Part shown: positions 1-5,973 of the stretch, one piece after another
How positions within the stretch are numbered: position 1 is the stretch's first letter
Layout: every line of letters starts with the position of its first letter
Assembly: GCA_946538445.1 (NCBI GenBank)
Contig: CAMNGO010000131.1
Span: 1-5,973, forward strand
Direction: 5' to 3'
Source of the DNA: an uncultured Lachnospiraceae bacterium
Lineage (GTDB): Bacteria > Bacillota > Clostridia > Lachnospirales > Lachnospiraceae
DNA: 5,973 bases
The notes under the pieces: model-generated
What the model saw: the letters and a program-made list of their open reading frames with translations, nothing else
What the model was told of the DNA's origin: nothing
The model's database searches: none
Program-made: the position numbers and the translations under genes

Positions 1-1031
1 ACCCTGGGCCACTCAGGCCAAGGGTTGGAAGGCTGTCTTTCCGGGGCAGGTTCCGGCATCATCTCCAGCTGGAGGATGCTGTTTGCCCCCAGACGGATAC
101 AAGTTCCCACACAATCATTTCCCGTGTCTCCCCCGCCGATGACGATGACATCCTTATCTTGAACCAGATCGTAAGGAACATCATCAAAATGGCTGTCCAA
201 CAGCCTTTTCGTTACCTCAGACAGAAAATCCACCGCAAACCGTATGCCTTCCGCGTCTCTTCCCGGAGCAGGGATATCTCTGGGGGCGGATGCACCACAG
301 GCGAGTATGATGCAGTCATATTCTTCTCGCAGCTTAGCCGCAGGCAGGTTTCTCCCTACGTCCGTATTACATATAAATGTAACTCCTGCTTCCTCCATGA
401 GCCGGATCCTGCGGTCGATCAATGCTTTGTCCAGCTTCATGTTCGGAATTCCATAACGCAGCAATCCTCCCGGCCGGTCTCTTCTTTCATAAACAGTGAC
501 CAGGTGCCCTCTTTGGTTCAAGAGCTGGGCCGCCGCCAAACCGGAAGGTCCGCTTCCAATAACGGCCACCTTTTTCCCTGTTCTGACCTGTGGTTTTTCC
601 TCTTTCACAAGCCCGTGAGCATAGGCATATTCTATGACCGCCTTCTCATTTTCTTTGGTGGTTACCGGGGCATCATGAAGCCCGCAGGTACAGGCTGCTT
701 CACAGAGAGCCGGACAGACCCGGCTGGTGAATTCCGGAAAGCTATGGGTCATGTTAAGTCTGCGATAGGCTTCCTCCATTCTTCCCCGGTAGACCAGGTC
801 ATTGATCTCCGGCACGAGATTATGAAGAGGGCATCCGGACATCATTCCCGCGATCATCAGGCCTGCCTGACAGAAGGGGATTCCGCAGTCCATGCATCTG
901 GATGCCTGCCGCTGCTGGTCAGATAATTCCAGACTTTCGTGGAATTCCCGGAAATCGGTTATCCTTTCTTCTTCTCCTCTAACCCTGCCTTCTTCCCTGT
1001 CATATTCCAGAAAACCATTTGTTTTTCCCAT
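1..1031 (-). CDS. gltD: Glutamate synthase small (beta) subunit, NAD(P)H-oxidising, 3' end cut by window edge
   Basis: GltD oxidises NAD(P)H through FAD and passes electrons via iron-sulfur clusters to the GltB subunit of cytoplasmic glutamate synthase. The visible part is 343 complete codons; the family is usually about 470-495 residues, so roughly the last 30% lies beyond the left edge. Seen in the translation: an N-terminal Fe-S region with cysteines at 46, 49, 54, 67 and then 106, 110, 114 and 116, in the familiar contexts CMDCGIPFC and VCPALCEAAC; an FAD-binding GSGPSG at 159-164, followed by E182 and RPGGLLRYGIP; and a second dinucleotide-binding motif, GGGDTGND at 299-306, the expected NAD(P)H site. 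The ATG at 1031 shares one base with the gltB stop (TGATG) and has GGAGGTGA six bases upstream. A GTG at 1034 is too close to that site. The reading frame is intact, and I am confident of the assignment. Confidence 0.97.
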   Translation of the reverse strand, partial: MGKTNGFLEYDREEGRVRGEEERITDFREFHESLELSDQQRQASRCMDCGIPFCQAGLMIAGMMSGCPLHNLVPEINDLVYRGRMEEAYRRLNMTHSFPEFTSRVCPALCEAACTCGLHDAPVTTKENEKAVIEYAYAHGLVKEEKPQVRTGKKVAVIGSGPSGLAAAQLLNQRGHLVTVYERRDRPGGLLRYGIPNMKLDKALIDRRIRLMEEAGVTFICNTDVGRNLPAAKLREEYDCIILACGASAPRDIPAPGRDAEGIRFAVDFLSEVTKRLLDSHFDDVPYDLVQDKDVIVIGGGDTGNDCVGTCIRLGANSILQLEMMPEPAPERQPSNPWPEWPR

Positions 1032-4000
1032 CACTGCTCACCTCCCGTAAATACTCTGAAGGCTTCAATCTTTGCCCTCTCCGGATCAGACCCTGCTTCG
1101 ATCTCCCTGGCGGTCAGCCGTAAGATCTCTTTGTAATCCACAGGTATGATCTTTTTGAAATGAGGGATATACTCTTTAAATTGCGAAAGTATCTTTTTCC
1201 CTTTCAGGGAGCCGGTTGCCTCCACGTGTTCCGTGATAATCTTCTTCAGTTCGTCCAGGTCTTCCTTATGCTCTACCAGCTCCATGTTTACCAGCTGCTT
1301 ATTCAGGTTTCTGTAAAGGCTGTTTCTCTCATCGAGCACGTAGGCAACGCCCCCACTCATGCCGGCAGCAAAGTTCTTGCCTGTGTCTCCCAGTATGACC
1401 ACAGTTCCTCCTGTCATGTATTCGCAGCCATGTTCTCCCACACCTTCCACCACGGCCACCACACCTGAGTTTCGGATGGCAAACCGCTCACCGGCCATTC
1501 CGGCAATGAATACCTTGCCGGATGTGGCACCATAGAGCGCTACATTCCCGATGATTATGTTTTCACCGGGATCATATCTGGCTTCCGATGGAGCGGAAAC
1601 GATGAGTTTCCCGCCGGACAATCCCTTGCCCAGGTAGTCATTGCTGTCCCCTGACAATTTTAAGGTCAATCCTCTTGGAAGGAAGGCGCCGAAACTCTGC
1701 CCACCGGATCCGCTGCAGTGAACCTGTATGGTATCTTCGGGCAGACCCTCAGGATGTTGTCTGGTAATTTCCGCCCCCAGAAGGGTTCCGAAAGTTCGGT
1801 CGATGCTTTGAAGATGAATCTTCATCTGTGTTTTCTTTCCTGACTCGATGGCATGCTTCACAGCCTTTGATTTCATGAGGACACTTTCATCCTTGGTCTC
1901 CTGCAGATTAAAATCGTAGAGGTCTTCTTCCTCATGGGAGATATGACCGCTGTCCACGTGAAGCAGGATGCCGGATAGATCAATCTTTTTCTGTTTTTCG
2001 GACAGACCTTCTTTCACTTTCAGCAGATCACTTCGTCCCACCAGCTCCTCCACTGACCGGATACCCAGGCGACCCATGATTTCCCGAAGTTCCCTGGCGA
2101 TGAAGAGCATGAAATTCTCCACATATTCCGGTTTGCCGGCAAAACGTTTTCTAAGTTCGGGATTCTGGGTGGCAACACCCATGGGGCAGGTATCTGACTG
2201 ACACTGCCTCATCATCACGCATCCCAGGGTGATCAGAGGAGCTGTTGCAAAACCGAATTCTTCCGCTCCCAGTAAAGCAGCGATTGCCACATCTCTCCCA
2301 CTCATCAGTTTTCCGTCCGTCTCGATAATTACCCTGTTACGCAGACCGTTGGCAAGAAGAGTCTGGTGGGTTTCAGCCAGGCCCAGTTCCCAGGGTAAGC
2401 CGGCATTATGTATGGAAGAAAGAGGGGCTGCCCCGGTACCACCGTCATAACCTGATACCAGAACAACAGCTGCTCCTGCCTTGGCGACACCTGCCGCGAC
2501 GGTACCGACTCCTGCCTCGGATACCAGTTTCACCGAGATTCTCGCCTTCTTGTTAGCACATTTGAGGTCATAAATCAGTTGGGCCAGATCTTCTATAGAA
2601 TAAATATCATGATGGGGAGGAGGTGAGATAAGGCTGACCCCGGGTGTGGAGTGCCTGGTCCTTGCAATCCAGGGATAGACCTTCTTCCCGGGCAGATGAC
2701 CTCCCTCTCCCGGTTTTGCTCCCTGGGCCATCTTGATCTGTATCTCTTTGGCGCTCACCAGGTACCGGCTTGTGACACCGAACCTGCCGCTTGCCACTTG
2801 TTTGATGGCTGAACTTCTGTCATCTTTGGTCCCCGCTGACCGGATGCGCTCATCACTCTCTCCCCCCTCGCCGCTATTGCTTTTACCTTTCAGATGATTC
2901 ATGGCAACAGCAAGGGCTTCATGGGCTTCCTCTGAGATGGAACCGTAGGACATGGCCCCCGTTTTAAACCTTTTTACGATGGATTCTTCCCTCTCCACCT
3001 GGTCCAGAGGGATTCCCTGTTCCGGGTAATTGAAATCAAGCAGGCTGCGCAGATACCCTGTAGCCTCACTATCCACCATTCTGGTATAGGATTTGAATTT
3101 GTCATAATCTCCTTCCCTTGTGGCCAGTTGGAGCATGTGTATGGTCTGTGGATTATATCTGTGTTTTTCCCCCTGGCTGCGTTCCTTGTGTCTTCCTGTG
3201 GAAGACAACTCCAGATTGACAGGGAGTCCGAGAGGATCAAATGCTTTGCTGTGCTGCTGATCCACCGCCTTTCCTATGTCCTCCAGTCCTATACCTCCCA
3301 CGCGGCTGACAGTCCCGGTAAAGTATTCCCGGATGACATCCCGGGAAATACCGATAGCCTCAAAAATCTTACTGCCCTGATAAGACTGAATAGTGGAAAT
3401 GCCCATCTTGGACGCGATCTTGACGATACCGAAAAGGATCGCACGATCATAGTCTTCCACCGCTGCATAATAATCCTTATCCAGGAGTTCATCTTCCACA
3501 AGCTGCCGGATGGTGGCATGGGCCAGATATGGATTCACCGCCGAAGCCCCATAGCCCAGAAGGGTGGCAAAATGATGAACCTCCCTGGGTTCTCCGGATT
3601 CAACGATAAGAGACATGGCTGTACATTTTCTGGTCTCCACCAGATGCTTATGCACTGATGCGACCGCCAGCAGGGAAGGGATAGACACATGGTTTTCATC
3701 CACACCCCGGTCCGAAAGAATCAGGATGTTGGTTCCTTCTTTGTAGGCCTTGTCCACCTCCACAAAAAGATGGTTTAAAACTCTCTTCATCGGGGTTGTC
3801 TTATAGAAAAGGGTAGACACTTTGGTTACTTTAAAACCCTCCTTTTTTAAATTCTCTATCTTAAGAAAATCCAGGTCGGTCAGAATAGGGTTGTCTATTT
3901 TAAGGACCTGGCAGTTATCCGGTTTTTCCTCCAGAAGATTTCCGTTCTTGCCCACGTACACTGTCCTTGATGTGACGATCTCCTCCCGTCCCGCATCGAT

Positions 4001-5581
4001 GGGAGGATTGGTTACCTGGGCAAAGAGCTGCTTAAAATAGTAAAATAACGGCTGGTATTCTTCAGATAAAGCTGCTATTGGGGTATCGACCCCCATGGAA
4101 CCGATTGCCTCGGTTCCGTTCAATGCCATGGAAAGAATGTTGTCATGGCAATTTTCCCAGGTATAGCCGAAGGCCTTCTGCAGCCTTGCAAGCTGTCCGG
4201 CCTTATATTTTGGAACCTTTTTGTTGGGAACATGCAAAGAAGACAGCATCAGTAACCTGCTGTCCAGCCATTCTCCGTATGGTTTGCTCAATGCATATTT
4301 TTTCTTGATTTCCTCATCATCGATAATTCTTCTCTGCCTGGTATCCACAAGCAGGATTTTTCCCGGATGCAGCCTCTCTTTCTTCACCACATGTTCTTCA
4401 GGCAAATCAAGTACCCCCACCTCGGAAGACAAGATCAGTCTCCCATCATCCATCACATAGTATCTGGAAGGGCGAAGGCCGTTACGGTCAAGGATTGCCC
4501 CCATCACATCCCCGTCGGAAAATACGATGGATGCCGGCCCGTCCCAGGGTTCCATCATGGTGGCATAATACTGATAGAAATCCCTCTCTTCCTGAGAGAG
4601 CGTTTCATTGTGCACCCACGGCTCAGGAATCAATATGGCTGCGGCAAGAGGAAGATCCATTCCACTCATCATCAGGAACTCCAGGGTATTATCCAACATG
4701 GCCGAATCCGAGCCCTCCTGGGAGATCACCGGGAGTACTTTTGTCATATCATCCTCGGAAAACAAGGAAGTATGCATGGTTTCCTCTCTGGCCAGCATCT
4801 TATCCGCGTTCCCTTTTATGGTATTGATCTCTCCGTTATGCACAATAAGACGGTTAGGATGTGCCCTGTTCCAGCTGGGTGCGGTGTTGGTGGAAAAACG
4901 GGAGTGAACCACAGCGATGGAGGACTCATAGTCAGGTTCATTCAGATCGCAGAAGAAGGATCGCAGCTGATCCACCAGAAACATTCCTTTATAAACGATG
5001 GTCCGGCAGGACAAAGAAGGAACATAGGTGTTTTCATTACTCTGCTCAAACTCTCTTCTCACGATGTACAACATCCGTTCAAAATCAAGATCTTCCTTGA
5101 TTTTGGCCGGCCTTTCGATAAAGACCTGATAGATTGAAGGCATACACTCCCTGGCCTGGCTTCCCAGGACCTCCGGATTGGATTCCACCTTTCTCCATGC
5201 CAGAAGATTCAGCCCGTTTTTACGGACTATAATCTCAAACATGGATCTGGCAAGTCTCCTGTCCAGTTCATTTTGCGGAAAAAACAACATTCCCACGCCA
5301 TATTCCCGCCTGCCCGGAAGATGGATCCCGTCTTCTCTCATCTTCCTGACGAAAAACCTGTGGGGGATCTGTGTCAGGATTCCCACGCCGTCCCCGGTCT
5401 TGCCTTCCGCATCCTTTCCTGCCCGGTGAGCCAGATTTTCCACGATGGACAGGGCATCACTGACCAGTTTATGGCTGGGCCGGCCTTCGATATCGATGAT
5501 CGCACCGATCCCACAGTTATCATGTTCAAAGGAAGGACGATAAAGTCCTTCCCTCTCAATACGTTCAAATAAAGCTGTCAT
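1031..5581 (-). CDS. gltB: Glutamate synthase large (alpha) subunit, complete
   Basis: GltB hydrolyses glutamine, channels the ammonia internally and reductively aminates 2-oxoglutarate to glutamate on FMN. The product is 1516 aa, the normal full length for the bacterial alpha subunit. Domains in order: a class II amidotransferase from C23 (after a 22-residue leader expected to be cleaved so that the Cys becomes N-terminal; context EHDNCGIG), with the NGE motif at 249-251; a central domain from about 466, including TNPPID near 520; the FMN/synthase barrel with GAMSYGS at 875-881 and GEGGHLPGKK at 958-967; the [3Fe-4S] cysteines C1121, C1127 and C1132 (spacing C-x5-C-x4-C); and a glycine-rich beta-helix domain at about 1293-1418. 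The ATG at 5581 overlaps the upstream small gene's stop by four bases and has a strong ribosome site. No frameshift or missing catalytic residue was seen. It forms a functional pair with gltD immediately downstream. Confidence 0.98.
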   Translation of the reverse strand: MTALFERIEREGLYRPSFEHDNCGIGAIIDIEGRPSHKLVSDALSIVENLAHRAGKDAEGKTGDGVGILTQIPHRFFVRKMREDGIHLPGRREYGVGMLFFPQNELDRRLARSMFEIIVRKNGLNLLAWRKVESNPEVLGSQARECMPSIYQVFIERPAKIKEDLDFERMLYIVRREFEQSNENTYVPSLSCRTIVYKGMFLVDQLRSFFCDLNEPDYESSIAVVHSRFSTNTAPSWNRAHPNRLIVHNGEINTIKGNADKMLAREETMHTSLFSEDDMTKVLPVISQEGSDSAMLDNTLEFLMMSGMDLPLAAAILIPEPWVHNETLSQEERDFYQYYATMMEPWDGPASIVFSDGDVMGAILDRNGLRPSRYYVMDDGRLILSSEVGVLDLPEEHVVKKERLHPGKILLVDTRQRRIIDDEEIKKKYALSKPYGEWLDSRLLMLSSLHVPNKKVPKYKAGQLARLQKAFGYTWENCHDNILSMALNGTEAIGSMGVDTPIAALSEEYQPLFYYFKQLFAQVTNPPIDAGREEIVTSRTVYVGKNGNLLEEKPDNCQVLKIDNPILTDLDFLKIENLKKEGFKVTKVSTLFYKTTPMKRVLNHLFVEVDKAYKEGTNILILSDRGVDENHVSIPSLLAVASVHKHLVETRKCTAMSLIVESGEPREVHHFATLLGYGASAVNPYLAHATIRQLVEDELLDKDYYAAVEDYDRAILFGIVKIASKMGISTIQSYQGSKIFEAIGISRDVIREYFTGTVSRVGGIGLEDIGKAVDQQHSKAFDPLGLPVNLELSSTGRHKERSQGEKHRYNPQTIHMLQLATREGDYDKFKSYTRMVDSEATGYLRSLLDFNYPEQGIPLDQVEREESIVKRFKTGAMSYGSISEEAHEALAVAMNHLKGKSNSGEGGESDERIRSAGTKDDRSSAIKQVASGRFGVTSRYLVSAKEIQIKMAQGAKPGEGGHLPGKKVYPWIARTRHSTPGVSLISPPPHHDIYSIEDLAQLIYDLKCANKKARISVKLVSEAGVGTVAAGVAKAGAAVVLVSGYDGGTGAAPLSSIHNAGLPWELGLAETHQTLLANGLRNRVIIETDGKLMSGRDVAIAALLGAEEFGFATAPLITLGCVMMRQCQSDTCPMGVATQNPELRKRFAGKPEYVENFMLFIARELREIMGRLGIRSVEELVGRSDLLKVKEGLSEKQKKIDLSGILLHVDSGHISHEEEDLYDFNLQETKDESVLMKSKAVKHAIESGKKTQMKIHLQSIDRTFGTLLGAEITRQHPEGLPEDTIQVHCSGSGGQSFGAFLPRGLTLKLSGDSNDYLGKGLSGGKLIVSAPSEARYDPGENIIIGNVALYGATSGKVFIAGMAGERFAIRNSGVVAVVEGVGEHGCEYMTGGTVVILGDTGKNFAAGMSGGVAYVLDERNSLYRNLNKQLVNMELVEHKEDLDELKKIITEHVEATGSLKGKKILSQFKEYIPHFKKIIPVDYKEILRLTAREIEAGSDPERAKIEAFRVFTGGEQ
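1038..1045 (-). promoter_or_regulatory. Ribosome binding site of gltD, inside the end of gltB
   Basis: The minus strand reads GGAGGTGA, an 8-base match to the anti-SD sequence, six bases before the gltD ATG at 1031. It is formed by the codons for the C-terminal Gly-Gly-Glu of GltB. Together with the TGATG junction this indicates coupled synthesis of the two subunits, which assemble into one enzyme. Confidence 0.88.
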
Positions 5582-5766
5582 AATTCCTCCTCCCCTCCGA
5601 TCGTCAGTATAAGCCGGCTCTTCTCAAGATCATGGAACAGGATACATCCCTTTTCTCCGGTGTCATATATGCTTATAATTCCTTCATAAGACAAGATATC
5701 CTTCTTATAGAAGTCAGCGGAGATTTCGGAAAACTCTTTGAATTTTTCAGGATCAAATGCTGCCAT
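5578..5766 (-). CDS. Small acidic protein of unknown function between glnN and gltB
   Basis: I do not recognise this protein. From the preferred ATG at 5766 it has 62 residues with a net charge of about -7 (14 Asp/Glu against 7 Lys/Arg), one cysteine (C41), no membrane segment and no signal peptide. The first half (DPEKFKEFSE onward) looks amphipathic and helical. The second half alternates hydrophobic stretches (EGIISIY, GCILFHD, RLILTI) separated by turns, as in a small beta-sheet, and it ends in an acidic GGEEEL tail. An in-frame ATG at 5772 would add two residues, but it lies only one base from the 7-base site GGAGGTG, whereas the ATG at 5766 is seven bases away. Evidence that it is a real gene: the strong ribosome site, the 30-nt gap after glnN, and the ATGA overlap with gltB. 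Its position suggests a role linked to nitrogen assimilation, or merely translational coupling; this is inference only. Confidence 0.78.
   Translation of the reverse strand: MAAFDPEKFKEFSEISADFYKKDILSYEGIISIYDTGEKGCILFHDLEKSRLILTIGGEEEL
5586..5594 (-). promoter_or_regulatory. Ribosome binding site of gltB, inside the end of the small ORF
   Basis: The minus strand reads GGGAGGAGG, offering two overlapping SD registers, four and seven bases from the gltB ATG at 5581. The site is made of the last Gly-Glu codons of the small ORF, so translation of the small ORF runs through it, consistent with translational coupling. Confidence 0.85.
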
Positions 5767-5773
5767 GGTCATA

Positions 5774-5780
5774 CACCTCC
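5774..5780 (-). promoter_or_regulatory. Ribosome binding site of the small ORF (decides its start)
   Basis: The minus strand reads GGAGGTG, a 7-base match to the anti-SD end of 16S rRNA. It is seven bases from the ATG at 5766 but only one base from the ATG at 5772, so it favours the inner start. It lies in the short gap between glnN and the small ORF. Confidence 0.8.
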
Positions 5781-5796
5781 GGGCTATTCTCTTAGA

Positions 5797-5973
5797 TCAA
5801 TATACGGAAAAAAGCAGCTTTCCGTAGCTTGGGAATGGCCAACAGTCTTCACTGGCCAACATCTCTGCCTCATCCACATGCTTCCTTAGATGCTCCATCT
5901 TCGGAAGCACATCGTCTCTGATCGCCTGGGAAGCCTCGATAACATCGTCATATGCCTTCAGGTCCTCCAGAGC
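5797..5973 (-). CDS. glnN: Glutamine synthetase type III, C-terminal end only (5' part outside window)
   Basis: This is the final 58 codons plus TGA of a gene entering from the right edge. The translated end reads ALEDLKAYDD..., then DDVLPKMEHLRKHVDEAE, then ASEDCWPFPSYGKLLFSVY. The pattern of an acidic/helical segment (L-P-x-M-x-x-L-R) followed by W-P-F-P-x-Y-x-x-L-L-F at the extreme C-terminus is typical of type III glutamine synthetases (GlnN, about 700 residues), which are found in Bacteroidota, cyanobacteria and some Clostridia. It is not the C-terminus of the shorter GlnA type I. The enzyme makes glutamine from glutamate, ammonia and ATP in the cytoplasm. Its product is the substrate of GltB, encoded two genes downstream. 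Only about 8% of the protein is visible, so the catalytic residues cannot be checked; the assignment rests on the C-terminal signature and the context. Confidence 0.88.
   Translation of the reverse strand, partial: ALEDLKAYDDVIEASQAIRDDVLPKMEHLRKHVDEAEMLASEDCWPFPSYGKLLFSVY
5803..5826 (-). repeat. Perfect 8-bp inverted repeat (stem-loop) at the end of glnN
   Basis: TACGGAAA and TTTCCGTA are exact reverse complements separated by an 8-nt loop, ending four bases before the glnN stop codon. In the mRNA the stem is followed by UAUUGAUC, not a run of U, and only three of its eight pairs are G-C. It therefore does not look like an intrinsic terminator. The repeat is certain; any function (mRNA processing, partial attenuation) is speculation. 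Confidence 0.5.
5836..5858 (-). repeat. Second stem-loop in the glnN 3' coding end
   Basis: Two copies of the self-complementary hexamer TGGCCA (5836-5841 and 5853-5858) can pair into a stem, extendable by three G-U wobble pairs around a 5-nt loop. It lies ten bases upstream (in mRNA sense) of the other stem-loop, inside glnN codons. It may be chance arising from the codons for Leu-Ala and Trp-Pro; no function is assigned. Confidence 0.3.

Noticed and set aside
1..25. GGCC-containing imperfect palindrome at the left edge
   Set aside because: It comes from the gltD codons for the repeated Trp-Pro pair (PWPEWPR). The arms are short and interrupted, and nothing suggests a site.
159..926. Plus-strand ORF of 255 codons opposite gltD
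   Set aside because: It lies entirely antisense to a clearly conserved gltD. The translation is low in recognisable motifs, rich in residues typical of a reverse-complement shadow, and has no convincing ribosome site.
2974..3240. Minus-strand 88-codon ORF in another frame inside gltB
   Set aside because: It is fully contained in the intact gltB frame, with no recognisable protein features and no reason to expect an overlapping gene.
4367..5137. Plus-strand ORF of 256 codons opposite the gltB amidotransferase domain
   Set aside because: It is antisense to conserved gltB codons. The His/Arg/Gly-rich translation has no domain features; long antisense open frames are common opposite genes with this codon use.
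5773..5796. Possible promoter in the glnN/small-ORF gap
   Set aside because: The gap is too short for a -35/-10 pair plus a leader and is mostly occupied by the ribosome binding site.
5797..5826. Possible intrinsic terminator after glnN
   Set aside because: There is a stem, but it is inside the coding sequence, has few G-C pairs and is followed by UAUUGAUC instead of a U-run. The next gene starts 30 nt after the stop codon.

Overview
The window is a single tightly packed minus-strand gene cluster for ammonium assimilation by the GS-GOGAT route. Read in the direction of transcription (from the right edge to the left), it holds four genes. These are the last 58 codons of a type III glutamine synthetase (glnN), a small unrecognised acidic protein of about 62 residues, a complete glutamate synthase large subunit (gltB, 1516 aa), and the first 343 codons of the glutamate synthase small subunit (gltD), which runs off the left edge.

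Spacing is very short throughout. There are 30 nt from the glnN stop to the preferred start of the small ORF, a 4-nt ATGA overlap between the small ORF and gltB, and a 1-nt TGATG overlap between gltB and gltD. Each downstream gene has a strong Shine-Dalgarno (SD) sequence, and for gltB and gltD that sequence lies inside the final codons of the preceding gene. I see no promoter or intrinsic terminator inside the window. The simplest reading is one polycistronic mRNA that starts upstream of glnN (outside the window) and continues through gltD. Glutamine made by GlnN would feed GltB, which splits it and transfers the ammonia to 2-oxoglutarate, while GltD supplies electrons from NAD(P)H.

The strong GGAGG-type ribosome sites, the type III glutamine synthetase and the style of the Gln/Glu enzymes suggest an anaerobic Gram-positive bacterium of the Clostridia, possibly Lachnospiraceae-like. 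Base composition looks moderate, close to half G+C by eye. This placement is an inference and is not proven by the sequence.

Almost every base is coding. No tRNA, rRNA, CRISPR array, insertion sequence or phage feature was seen. The items most worth a second look are the uncharacterised small protein lodged between glutamine synthetase and glutamate synthase, and two consecutive stem-loop sequences at the very end of glnN. Otherwise this is a conventional core-metabolism locus, and I found no evidence of a dramatic new system.
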